In this document: piece by piece, positions 8,017-15,112 of the stretch | Position numbering within the stretch: position 1 is the first letter of the stretch | How the letters are laid out: each line of letters opens with the position of its first letter | Assembly (NCBI RefSeq): GCF_022410535.1 | Contig: NZ_JAKNBL010000035.1 | Span: forward strand, 1 to 34,015 | Reading direction: 5' to 3' | Length of the DNA: 34,015 nt | Origin: Pelotomaculum terephthalicicum JT | GTDB lineage: Bacteria; Bacillota; Desulfotomaculia; Desulfotomaculales; Pelotomaculaceae | Notes under the pieces: model-generated | What the model saw: the letters and a program-made list of their open reading frames with translations, nothing else | Database searches by the model: none | Told to the model about the DNA's origin: nothing | Program-made: the position numbers and the translations under genes

Positions 8017-8021
8017 TCAAG

Positions 8022-8166
8022 TGTTAAAGGGGAGTAGCGAAGCAAGAAAATGCTGGTAAAGTCAACAGCCGGTTATTACCTGGTTTTACCGTTGGGCGTA
8101 ATTGCCAACTTGCGAGACTTTTAACATTACCGTCGAGGATGGTTATGTTAAAAGTCTCGTTTTTTA
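8022..8166 (+). promoter_or_regulatory. yybP-ykoY (Mn2+-sensing) riboswitch
   Basis: The aptamer carries the conserved blocks of this class: AAAGGGGAGTAGC near 8026-8038, AAAGTCAACA near 8060, and GCCAACTTGCGAGAC (8104-8118). The last block continues directly into the terminator stem at 8113. Known yybP-ykoY RNAs bind Mn2+ and turn on efflux or export genes including TerC and MntP families, by preventing termination. The gene downstream is exactly of that type. Mn2+ would be expected to favour read-through. Confidence 0.92.
8113..8166 (+). terminator. Riboswitch expression-platform terminator
   Basis: A perfect 15-base-pair stem: CGAGACTTTTAACAT (8113-8127) with ATGTTAAAAGTCTCG (8145-8159), followed by TTTTTT. 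The 5' arm overlaps the CGAGAC block of the aptamer, so ligand-bound aptamer and terminator are mutually exclusive. Confidence 0.92.
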
Positions 8167-8247
8167 TGGTTTAAATATAACAAAAAACATTGTTAATGAT
8201 TTGGTATTTGGCGGGGAATATTGAGATAAGCACATAGAAGGAGTGAA

Positions 8248-8946
8248 GTGAATTTGGTTGAATCAGAGGTTGTGATCTCCATACTCAGCATCATTATCAT
8301 TGATCTTGTTTTGGGAGGCGATAACGCCGTAATGATCGCCATGGCTTGCAAAGCCCTGCCGGCGGAGCAAAGAAAAAAAGCAATTATTTTCGGCACCGCC
8401 GGCGCTGTCATTATGCGTGTGGTTTTGACCGCCATCGCCTTGTATTTATTAAAAATTCCTTTTCTGCAGTTCGCGGGAGGCGCTTTGCTGGTCTGGATTG
8501 CCCTGAAACTCTTGTTTGAGGAAAAAGCAGCAGCAGTAGAATGCGATGTCGGAAAAAGTTTATTCAACGCGATAAAAATCATCATTATGGCAGATGTCGT
8601 GATGGGTATCGATAATGTCTTGGGGATCGCCGGCGCCGCTCAGGGGAGCCTGGAAAGGGTCATCTTCGGCCTGCTTTTCAGTGTTCCCATCATTGTATGG
8701 GGCAGCACGATTATCCTGAAATGGCTGGATCGATATCCGGGTATTGTCTACATCGGGGCAGGTGTTCTGGCCTGGACAGCGGGAAAGATGATTACCAAGG
8801 ATATTATTATTTATGAAAATATCGGCCGGTACATTCCTTACTTTGATTTTGCGCTGCCTGTGGTTGTGCTGATTTTCGTGCTCGCGACCGGACTCTATAT
8901 GAATAAAGTAGTTAAGCGCAAGGAAGTTGGCAAAAATAGTGTTTAG
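8248..8946 (+). CDS. TerC/YkoY-family membrane protein (probable Mn2+ exporter)
   Basis: A 232-residue integral membrane protein of the TerC family (YjbE/YkoY branch). It has two acidic membrane motifs, GGDNAV (Asp25) and MGIDNVLGIAGAAQG (Asp122), which in this family line the metal path, and about seven membrane segments. Bacillus TerC proteins export Mn2+, partly to metallate secreted enzymes. It is controlled by the Mn2+ riboswitch just upstream. GTG 8248 is only four bases after AAGGAG (8238-8243); TTG 8254 has better spacing and would shorten the protein by two residues. Transcription continues toward the tRNA-Pro region. Confidence 0.9.
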   Translation: MNLVESEVVISILSIIIIDLVLGGDNAVMIAMACKALPAEQRKKAIIFGTAGAVIMRVVLTAIALYLLKIPFLQFAGGALLVWIALKLLFEEKAAAVECDVGKSLFNAIKIIIMADVVMGIDNVLGIAGAAQGSLERVIFGLLFSVPIIVWGSTIILKWLDRYPGIVYIGAGVLAWTAGKMITKDIIIYENIGRYIPYFDFALPVVVLIFVLATGLYMNKVVKRKEVGKNSV

Positions 8947-8967
8947 AATGTTTCAACTGTTCATTTC

Positions 8968-8996
8968 TTGACTTTTAACCGGGGAACCGTTAAAAT
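8968..8996 (+). promoter_or_regulatory. Promoter of tRNA-Pro
   Basis: TTGACT (8968-8973) and TAAAAT (8991-8996) with a 17-base spacer. The predicted start is about 20 bases before the mature tRNA 5' end. Confidence 0.65.
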
Positions 8997-9023
8997 AATT
9001 GTTGCGTACACTAGTAGTTTTAC

Positions 9024-9101
9024 CGGGGCGTAGCTCAGTTTGGCTAGAGCGCTACCTTGGGGTGGTAGAGGCCGCACGTTCAAGTCGTGTCGCTCCGACC
9101 A
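9024..9101 (+). tRNA. tRNA-Pro (anticodon GGG)
   Basis: Complete cloverleaf with encoded CCA. The acceptor CGGGGCG (9024-9030) pairs with CGCTCCG (9091-9097) with one G-T pair. The D stem is GCTC/GAGC, the anticodon stem CTACC/GGTAG with loop TTGGGGT, and the T arm GCACG-TTCAAGT-CGTGT. The anticodon GGG reads CCC and CCU proline codons; a second tRNA-Pro (TGG) is at 22869. Confidence 0.95.
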
Positions 9102-9104
9102 GAA

Positions 9105-9142
9105 AAAGGAAAAACCTTGGGAAACCGAGGTTTTTTCCTTTC
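9105..9142 (+). terminator. Terminator after tRNA-Pro
   Basis: AAGGAAAAACCTTGG pairs with CCGAGGTTTTTTCCTT around a GAAA tetraloop, with the T run built into the 3' arm. Confidence 0.85.
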
Positions 9143-9235
9143 TAGCTGTTTAGCCCTTTGGTGCCCGATGGCTGCCAAAGGCGAATCAGTTCCCGTGGTA
9201 GTACACAGCGATGGTTTCTGAAAGGAAGAAATGTC

Positions 9236-10045
9236 ATGATATCGGCAACAACTGCAATTGAGCGGTCATACTGGCTGGTGTTTTATCAGGAAAGATTGTT
9301 GGCGCTGATGGACAACGGCAAGGCTGCTATTCCGTTAAGCAATGACCTTGCCGGGTTCGAGCTGGAGCAGGTAAGAAAAATTCCCTTGGGCACGTTGAGT
9401 AGCTTGCCTTGCTATACAGCGGAAGTATTAAACGAACCGGCTGTTCCGGAAAATATGAAATTTATTGGTTTGAGACGGTTGTACGGGCTGATCGAGGAAG
9501 ACTTGTTTTGGTTGGCCGGCAGGGCGTTTCAAATAATAAACTGGGATCGCACGCATCAATATTGCGGCCAATGCGGCGCCCGGACTGAGGAGAGGTTAAA
9601 CGAGTATGCCAAGGTGTGTCCAAAATGCGGGTTTACCAGTTATCCCCGCATTTCTCCAGTGGTTATCGTCGCGGTGTTAAAAGATGATCAGATTTTGCTT
9701 ATCCAAAGCAACCATTTTAAGGTGCCATTTTACACGGTAATTTCGGGATTTGTCGAACCCGGGGAAACGTTGGAGGAGTGTTTGAGGAGAGAGGTCAAAG
9801 AAGAAGTAGGCGTAGAGGTAAAAAATATATCCTACTTCGGCAGCCAGCCCTGGCCGTTCCCTAACTCGCTGATGATCGGATTCACCGCTGAATATGATGG
9901 AGGAGAAATAATTATTGATAAGGAAGAAATTAGCGAAGCAAGATGGTTCTCAGTGAAACGCCTGCCGGATTTGCCGGGCTCCATCAGCATTGCCAGACAG
10001 CTAATTGATTGGTTTATAAAAAAGAATAACAATTACAATTATTAA
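9236..10045 (+). CDS. nudC: NADH pyrophosphatase NudC (Nudix hydrolase)
   Basis: Hydrolyses NAD(H) to NMN(H) and AMP, and in other bacteria removes NAD caps from RNA. It has 269 residues. A zinc ribbon (Cys-x2-Cys at about residue 110 and Cys-Pro-x-Cys at about 128) is followed by a full Nudix box at about 171-193 (GFVEPGETLEECLRREVKEE). After it comes the SQPWPFPNSLM motif that is diagnostic for the NudC subfamily. The start is ATG 9236, preceded by AAAGGAAG (9221-9228). The frame extends back to 9158, but that part lies in the sequence after the tRNA terminator. It is a single-gene unit ending in a terminator at 10063. Confidence 0.93.
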   Translation: MISATTAIERSYWLVFYQERLLALMDNGKAAIPLSNDLAGFELEQVRKIPLGTLSSLPCYTAEVLNEPAVPENMKFIGLRRLYGLIEEDLFWLAGRAFQIINWDRTHQYCGQCGARTEERLNEYAKVCPKCGFTSYPRISPVVIVAVLKDDQILLIQSNHFKVPFYTVISGFVEPGETLEECLRREVKEEVGVEVKNISYFGSQPWPFPNSLMIGFTAEYDGGEIIIDKEEISEARWFSVKRLPDLPGSISIARQLIDWFIKKNNNYNY

Positions 10046-10062
10046 TTACAAGCAATAAAAAG

Positions 10063-10084
10063 CCCGGCATCTGGCCGGGTTTCT
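10063..10084 (+). terminator. Terminator after nudC
   Basis: CCCGGC (10063-10068) pairs with GCCGGG (10074-10079) around a five-base loop, followed by TTTCTT. Confidence 0.8.
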
Positions 10085-10140
10085 TACTACTTCCGACATG
10101 ATTTGCGCTTAAGAATTATAATAATTGACAATAAAGATAA

Positions 10141-10169
10141 TTGACAATGTTCAGTCAATAGTTTATAAT
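10141..10169 (+). promoter_or_regulatory. Full-consensus sigma-A promoter
   Basis: TTGACA (10141-10146), a 17-base spacer and TATAAT (10164-10169): perfect in both boxes and spacing. It drives a short unit that ends at the terminator near 10367. Confidence 0.8.
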
Positions 10170-10242
10170 GTAGATGTTACAAATAAATGGTATTATTTAT
10201 TAAATAAATTAACTTTTAATCAATTAAAGAAGGATGATAATA

Positions 10243-10317
10243 ATGTTAATATTTTCATCTATCCTAAAGAACCGCGGCAATTGTTTCATGGTATGTTTTA
10301 GCACTATATTCAAATGA
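10243..10317 (+). CDS. 24-residue ORF in a compact transcription unit
   Basis: ATG 10243 follows AGAAGGATGA at good spacing and opens a 24-codon frame, MLIFSSILKNRGNC then FMVCFSTIFK, ending nine bases before a terminator. The peptide is hydrophobic at both ends, with an R-G-N-C centre and two cysteines. With the perfect promoter upstream, the whole unit is about 190 bases. It could be a small membrane peptide, a toxin-like peptide, a leader peptide, or the incidental reading of a small RNA. I do not recognise a family. Confidence 0.45.
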   Translation: MLIFSSILKNRGNCFMVCFSTIFK

Positions 10318-10325
10318 AACGTGAA

Positions 10326-10367
10326 AATCCGCCAGGGGCTTATTAGTGTGCCTTCGCGGGTTTTTTT
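10326..10367 (+). terminator. Terminator of the short unit
   Basis: AATCCGC (10326-10332) pairs with GCGGGTT (10356-10362), with an inner AGGGGC/GTGCCTT helix, followed by a T run from 10361 to 10367. Confidence 0.85.
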
Positions 10368-10844
10368 GTTTCAAAAATTTTCACTTATGCCTGGAAGGAT
10401 AATTACCAATTCTATAGAATAATATTCTATAAGTAGGAAAAGGACTAAAAAGATTTTCAAATTACTAGAATTTAAGAAAAACATAGCTCTAGTAAGTTTG
10501 AATTTGGCTAGTTTACCGGTCTGGATCATAAACAGCAGTTAAGTTGAACATGCTGAAACTGTACGTACATTGATTCTAAAGAGGAGGTGAGGAAACACAG
10601 AATATTTCCTTGTTTTAGTATTTTGTCTTAAGATTTATATTAATAGTTCCAAATAAAGCTTGGTACAGTAAGTTAAGGCATAAATCACCTTGAACTGCCG
10701 CGGAATTCAGCCGGATTATTAGTTGGGATTGCTCTTTTTTGATACGCGTGGAGAGATTTTTTTTTAGATTAGAGTGCTGCTTAACAGCACAAATATTATT
10801 TTTTGAATATTAAAATTTTAGTATAAAATAAGGGAGGCTCAAAA
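10368..10844 (+). other. AT-rich leader region before benzoate-CoA ligase
   Basis: I see no gene in these 477 bases. An AT palindrome (TTCTATAGAAT near 10410, with a partial repeat right after it) could be an operator. A ribosome-site-like GAGGAGGTGAGGA at 10581-10593 has no ORF after it, but the same string occurs before the membrane protein gene, near 12629. I found no convincing sigma-A or sigma-54 promoter for the ligase here. Confidence 0.4.
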
Positions 10845-12413
10845 ATGGAATCTACTCAACTCAGTTTTCCGGAAAAGTTTAATGCTGCGGAACGTTTTAT
10901 CGATTGGAACGTTCAACAAGGGCGCGGTGACAAGGTCGCTATATTACACCAGGACGACAAGATCACCTATAAGCAACTCCTGGACAACGTCAACCGTTTC
11001 GGTAACGCGCTGAAGTCTTTGGGTTTAGGGATGGAAGACAGGGTGCTGCTGCTGACCTTTGACTGCCCGGAATTCGTTTATACCTTTTTTGGCGCCATTA
11101 AGATCGGCGCAATACCTATTCCGACCAACACCATGTTAATGCCGGAAGATTACCGTTACCTGTTGAACGACAGCCGGGCGAAGGCTCTTGTCGTCAGCAA
11201 GGACCTGCTGCCCGGAGTGCTTAAGGTAAAAGATGAACTCATGTTTTTGAAAACTATCATCGTTGTCGGCGAAAAGGTTGATAACACTCTTGATTATTAC
11301 GAGTTGCTCAACGGTTGCTCCACCGAATGTGAAACCGCTCCCACCGGACCGGATGATGCGGCGTTCTGGCTTTACAGCTCCGGGACTACCGGCTTCCCGA
11401 AAGGCACCGTCCACCTGCAGCACGACATGTCCTACAGCGCCGAGTTGTATGCTAAAGGTGTTCTGAAGATTAACGAGAACGACAGCACTTATTCCGTGGC
11501 GAGATTGTTTTTCGCATACGGTCTCGGCAACGGGATGTTCTTTGGATTATACGTCGGCGGTACGCTTGTTTTAGATCCGGGTCGTCCGCAGCCCGATCAC
11601 GTCTACAGTGTTATAACCAAATACAAACCAACCCTTTTCTTCGGAGTGCCGACATCATACAACGCCATGCTGCAGGTAAAAGACGCCAAGGAAAAATATG
11701 ATTTGAGCTCGGTCAGGCTGGGCATATCGGCCGGTGAGGCGCTGCCAGGCGCTGTGTGGAAGCAATTTAAAGAAATGTGGGGCGTTGAAATTCTGGACGG
11801 GATCGGCTCGACGGAAATCCTGCACATCTATATCAGCAACAGGATTGGCGAGTCCAGGCCAGATTGCAGCGGCAAGTTGGTGCCGGGCTACGAGGCCAAG
11901 ATTGTGGATCCGGACGGCAACGAAGTGCCTACCGGTGAAGCCGGCATCTTGATGATGAAAGGCGAAAGCATCGCGTCGTGCTACTGGAACAAGCACGAGA
12001 AGACAAAAAATACTTTCCAGGGCCAGTGGTTTAATACCGGCGACCAGTACGTCAAAGACGAAGAAGGGTACTTCGCTTACGCCGGCCGGGGCGACGACAT
12101 GATCAAAGCCGGCGGCATCTGGGTCTCGCCTGTGGAAGTGGAAGCTACCTTGATGCTGCACCCGGCAGTGCTGGAATGCGGTGTCGTCGGCGCGCCGGAC
12201 GACGACGGGCTGATCAAGCCGAAGGCGTATGTTGTCTTCAAAGAAGGCGTTACAGTGAATGAAGAGCTCATGAATGATGTTAAGCTCTTTGTTAAGAAAA
12301 CAATTGCTCCGTACAAGTTCCCGCGGTGGATTGAGCAGATTGAGGAACTGCCGAAGACCGCGACCGGCAAGATCCAGCGCTACAAGCTGAGACAAATAGC
12401 TGAAGGCAAATAA
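10845..12413 (+). CDS. bclA: Benzoate-CoA ligase (AMP-forming)
   Basis: Activates benzoate with ATP and CoA to benzoyl-CoA, the entry step of anaerobic aromatic degradation. It has 522 residues, the usual length. The ATP-binding loop YSSGTTGFPKGTVH is at about residues 177-190. Other adenylate-forming motifs follow in order: ARLFFAYGLGNGM, RLGISAGEALP, GIGSTEILHIYIS, WFNTGDQY, and the catalytic lysine in TATGKIQRYKLRQ near the C-terminus. The substrate-pocket context (FFAYGLGNG, GSTEILHIYIS) is that of benzoate-type rather than acetate ligases. ATG 10845 follows AGGGAGG (10831-10837). It lies next to a membrane protein that may import the acid. A closely related 2-aminobenzoate or hydroxybenzoate ligase cannot be excluded by eye. 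Confidence 0.9.
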   Translation: MESTQLSFPEKFNAAERFIDWNVQQGRGDKVAILHQDDKITYKQLLDNVNRFGNALKSLGLGMEDRVLLLTFDCPEFVYTFFGAIKIGAIPIPTNTMLMPEDYRYLLNDSRAKALVVSKDLLPGVLKVKDELMFLKTIIVVGEKVDNTLDYYELLNGCSTECETAPTGPDDAAFWLYSSGTTGFPKGTVHLQHDMSYSAELYAKGVLKINENDSTYSVARLFFAYGLGNGMFFGLYVGGTLVLDPGRPQPDHVYSVITKYKPTLFFGVPTSYNAMLQVKDAKEKYDLSSVRLGISAGEALPGAVWKQFKEMWGVEILDGIGSTEILHIYISNRIGESRPDCSGKLVPGYEAKIVDPDGNEVPTGEAGILMMKGESIASCYWNKHEKTKNTFQGQWFNTGDQYVKDEEGYFAYAGRGDDMIKAGGIWVSPVEVEATLMLHPAVLECGVVGAPDDDGLIKPKAYVVFKEGVTVNEELMNDVKLFVKKTIAPYKFPRWIEQIEELPKTATGKIQRYKLRQIAEGK

Positions 12414-12871
12414 ATAATAGTTATTAATTTAATCAATAGTTAATAAATTAATATTGCATGTGATATCTTAAGGTTGGAAGCCCTGGAAGTTAATTGCCCG
12501 TTGATTTTCAATGGTGGTGATGATTCCAGGATTTCCAACACATATTTATTGGGCCGCTGTTCGTTTGACGCTTAAGGAATATTTTTTTATCGAGATTGCT
12601 TTCCAGGAAGTTTGAATTATGTTTAGCTGAGGAGGTGAGGACAGTGGCCTGAGGTTGATTAGGGAAAAAGACGCTTTGAGTTTGTGAGTTTGCAGTAATA
12701 TCTGTGAGTTGGGGAATGCTTTTGCTGTTTGGCATTATTGATTCATAACGTTTTAACAAGTAGCAGCGAAGTTATTTAAATATTCTAAACTCTAGGATTT
12801 TTGGCACTTGTTTTAATCTGCTTAATTATTGAAATTGTCAAACCAATAAAATTTAAAGGGAGGGTTAGTTA
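12414..12871 (+). other. Gap with a long imperfect inverted repeat
   Basis: These 458 bases contain no convincing gene. GTTGGAAGCCCTGGAA (12473-12488) and TTCCAGGATTTCCAAC (12524-12539) form an imperfect 16-base inverted repeat (14 matching positions) with a 35-base loop and no T run, so a terminator is unlikely. A ribosome-site-like GAGGAGGTGAGGA near 12629 leads only to a GTG-GCC-TGA frame. The remainder is AT-rich leader. Confidence 0.4.
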
Positions 12872-14128
12872 ATGTCTGAGTTCGTTGTCAAACGGGTATT
12901 TAAAGGCCAATTGTCCACCGGTCTGGTGGCACTAATTCTGTGTTTTGTCTTATCTTGTATTTTCTGGCCGATATGGTCAACGTTTTTTAAAGCTATTTTC
13001 GCCTCTCTAGCCGCCCAAGGGCTGGCGGAGGCAGATCCGAAACTGCAAGGTCAGTTACTGCAAGCCATGATAGAAGGAAGCTTTTTCTGGATGGTAATCA
13101 ACCCCTGGATCTGGCAGACGCTAGTGATGGGCAACTACGGCAAGAACATATTCACCACGAAACAGCCGCAGGCCGGTATCTGGTACACCCTGGTTGCCTG
13201 GGCCGTCGGCTTGATCGCGTTCTTTGTCATCATCGGTTTTCTCGGCATTTGGTGGAAACCATTTAACCTTGGTTTGATGTTTATGCCTAAGACAGCCGAG
13301 GAAGTGCAGTTGGCTTTTGAAGGCTGGGAAGTGGCCAACTTCTTTGCCTTACCGGTAATCATGGCCCAGATCCCGTTCGTTTCTTTATTCCAGAAATGGC
13401 CTTTCGCGGGCACTTCCAAGCAGCCGACCGAAGGATGGGGTGTGCTCTTCTTCAGCACCCTGGCGGTTGTTTTAGTTTGGATGGCCACGATTATGCCGAG
13501 CTACTGGACGAATTTGTCCCTTGGACACGAGGTAATTGTAGATAGGCCTATGGGCGGCTGGACAACTTGGGTTGCTTTCTGCGAATGGTTCATTGTCTTA
13601 TTCCTGGTTCCGGCTGAGGGTGGCGAAGGTTATCCAATGAAATTTTTCGCAAAGAAGCAGCCCTGGATGGGCATCGCTGGACTTATTATCGCTATAGTGG
13701 GCGGATTAATCTTAGCGAAGGGGCTAAGAGGTGTTCTTGCCCCGATTGACCCGGCGCTCCCCCCGGATGCGATTGTCGCTTCAATAGGTCTTTCGGTCGT
13801 CGTCTGCATGTTGGCTTGGCACCACCTGTTTGATGATTATCCCACCGCCGCGATGGTACCCAATACGGCAGCTAGGGTTTTAGCCAGAGTCGTGATCTGG
13901 CTTGTCCTCGGTTTTGGTTTGGGTACTCTTTGGATTAAATTCTTGGCCAAGATTCCTTTCGGCGCCAACAGTACTTTCTTAGGTTTGAACTATCCGACCA
14001 TGGGTATGATAGCCGGCCAGTTCGCCATGTTAATGACATTGCTCTTCTTCAACACTTTCTTTGATAAATGGCCGCTGGTGCGCAAAGAGCCGGTATCGGT
14101 CAGTCAGGGAACTACAATAGCCAAATAA
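12872..14128 (+). CDS. Unrecognised polytopic membrane protein next to benzoate-CoA ligase
   Basis: A 418-residue protein with about nine or ten hydrophobic segments and many tryptophans (for example FWPIWSTFF, NPWIWQTL, WWKPFNLG). It has a conserved-looking AWHHLFDDYPTAAMVPNT stretch at about residues 313-330. It has an N-terminal membrane segment at about 15-40 but no cleavable signal, and the C-terminus is cytoplasmic-like and polar. ATG 12872 follows AAAGGGAGGG. It does not show signatures of MFS, SSS, TRAP or ABC permeases. Its position right after benzoate-CoA ligase suggests uptake of benzoate or a related acid (inference). A damaged, rearranged second copy lies immediately downstream, so the family was duplicated here. 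Confidence 0.75.
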   Translation: MSEFVVKRVFKGQLSTGLVALILCFVLSCIFWPIWSTFFKAIFASLAAQGLAEADPKLQGQLLQAMIEGSFFWMVINPWIWQTLVMGNYGKNIFTTKQPQAGIWYTLVAWAVGLIAFFVIIGFLGIWWKPFNLGLMFMPKTAEEVQLAFEGWEVANFFALPVIMAQIPFVSLFQKWPFAGTSKQPTEGWGVLFFSTLAVVLVWMATIMPSYWTNLSLGHEVIVDRPMGGWTTWVAFCEWFIVLFLVPAEGGEGYPMKFFAKKQPWMGIAGLIIAIVGGLILAKGLRGVLAPIDPALPPDAIVASIGLSVVVCMLAWHHLFDDYPTAAMVPNTAARVLARVVIWLVLGFGLGTLWIKFLAKIPFGANSTFLGLNYPTMGMIAGQFAMLMTLLFFNTFFDKWPLVRKEPVSVSQGTTIAK

Positions 14129-14190
14129 GAAAAAGAAAAAAAATAGATATAAATTTAGTTTTAATTAATAAAATATTGTAGTTGAATTCA

Positions 14191-14235
14191 AAAAGCAATC
14201 CCGTACCGCTTTGATGTTTGGTACGGGATCTTTTT
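14191..14235 (+). terminator. Terminator after the membrane protein gene
   Basis: ATCCCGTACC (14198-14207) pairs perfectly with GGTACGGGAT (14220-14229), followed by a T run. An AAAAAG on the left makes it usable in both directions. Confidence 0.85.
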
Positions 14236-14258
14236 GTCCAATATTCTACACTGGTATG

Positions 14259-14274
14259 TGGCATGAATATTGCA
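14259..14274 (+). promoter_or_regulatory. Sigma-54 (-24/-12) promoter
   Basis: TGGCATG-N4-TTGCA at 14259-14274, with the same conserved bases as the site at 5064. It stands directly before the scrambled second copy of the membrane protein gene, so it probably once drove that copy. It may still produce a non-coding transcript ending at 14680. Confidence 0.6.
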
Positions 14275-14317
14275 TAACTTTAATGATGGATGTCTTATAT
14301 AAATATAAAGAATCATT

Positions 14318-14506
14318 TTTAATCCAAAGAGTACCCAAGCCAAAAGCGATGACAAACCAGATCACGACTCTGGTTAAAACCCTGGCTGCCGTATTGGGTA
14401 CCATCGCGGCGGTGGGATAATCATCAAACAGGTGGGTGCCAAATCAAACATGCAGACAATGACCGAAAGTCCTGACAAGGCTATGATTGAATTCGGGGGG
14501 AGACCC
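14318..14506 (-). pseudogene. Inverted fragment of the polytopic membrane protein gene
   Basis: On the minus strand this matches about 13755-13939 of the intact gene: the region coding for SVVVCMLAWHHLFDDYPTAA and the following helix, with scattered substitutions. Its left end (14318-14343) is an inverted copy of 14515-14540. It is part of a second gene copy whose interior has flipped. It is not translated as an intact protein in any frame. Confidence 0.8.
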
Positions 14507-14514
14507 TTTGGCCC

Positions 14515-14600
14515 TTGGTTTGGGTACTCTATGGATTAAATTCTTCAGCAAGATTCATTTCGGCGCCGACAGTATAAGTTATCCGAGCATGGGTATTGGA
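14515..14600 (+). pseudogene. Direct fragment of the polytopic membrane protein gene
   Basis: Direct-orientation match to about 13914-14007 of the intact gene (the LGTLWIKFLAKIPFGAN region and the following NYPTMGM), with substitutions and a short deletion. With the inverted piece at 14318 it is the remnant of a second copy; re-inverting the segment between the two 26-base arms restores the original order. Confidence 0.8.
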
Positions 14601-14625
14601 TATTGGGGTCTGGCGCCAGACTAGG

Positions 14626-14680
14626 AAAGCACTCCTGATTTTCTTGGATTAAATAATCAGAGAAAGAGGAGTGCTTTTTT
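14626..14680 (+). terminator. Terminator after the decayed copy
   Basis: AAAGCACTCCT (14626-14636) pairs with AGGAGTGCTTT, followed by a T run to 14680. The sequence between the arms can form additional GATT/AATC pairs. Confidence 0.8.
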
Positions 14681-14743
14681 ATTTTAGGGTATTAATTTCT
14701 TCGCCCATTGCCAAGTCAGGTGTCTGTCCATTAATTATACGCT

Positions 14744-14989
14744 GTGTGTTTATTGAACATTTTAACTGATAGAACCTATGCGGGCGGCAATATGTTTTGT
14801 GTTATGCGCCGGCATCTGTTTTATCTTGATTACCAACAGCCGTGGATTTTAATGGCTGAAGGCATGACCGGGAACAGGGGGTGGGCTCCGCATCATATTA
14901 CCTTATTCGGATTAATCTACGCTGTGTTGGTTATCGTGGCCATATCAGTATCATTGCCTTATTGGAGAGCGATTGGCGTGATCCAATAA
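14744..14989 (+). pseudogene. C-terminal remnant of a divalent-anion (DASS/SLC13-like) transporter
   Basis: Open frame of about 81 codons whose last 45 residues (GWAPHHITLFGLIYAVLVIV, then a SLPYWRAIGVI end) form one membrane helix. It closes with the aromatic, glycine-containing tail typical of the last helix of SLC13/DASS carriers. There is no ribosome binding site at the GTG and no upstream transporter sequence, so I read it as a truncated remnant. The family assignment rests on a short tail and is uncertain. Confidence 0.4.
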
Positions 14990-15016
14990 TTGCTGGACAT
15001 TTACCCTGCAATAATA

Positions 15017-15068
15017 TTAACCCCCGGACACGGGCAGACAAAAATGTCTGTCCGTGTCCGGGGGTTAA
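15017..15068. terminator. Large bidirectional hairpin
   Basis: 24-base inverted repeat (15017-15040 with 15045-15068, one mismatch or wobble) around an AAAA loop. AT-rich flanks lie on both sides. It separates the plus-strand remnant from the convergent HPP gene. Confidence 0.75.
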
Positions 15069-15112
15069 TTTATAAGTGATAAATATTATCTTGATGAGAT
15101 GGGTTTGCGATT

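Noticed and set aside
9158-9235. Longer NudC N-terminus
   Set aside because: It lies just after the tRNA terminator, has no ribosome site, and lacks the family's N-terminal pattern; ATG 9236 is well placed.
11655-12395. 246-codon minus-strand frame inside benzoate-CoA ligase
   Set aside because: Antisense shadow of a conserved gene in GC-rich codons.
12794-12830. TGGCAC before the polytopic membrane protein gene
   Set aside because: There is no GC element at the -12 distance.
14211-14420. 69-codon plus-strand frame
   Set aside because: It begins inside a terminator and runs through the sigma-54 site and the inverted gene fragment.
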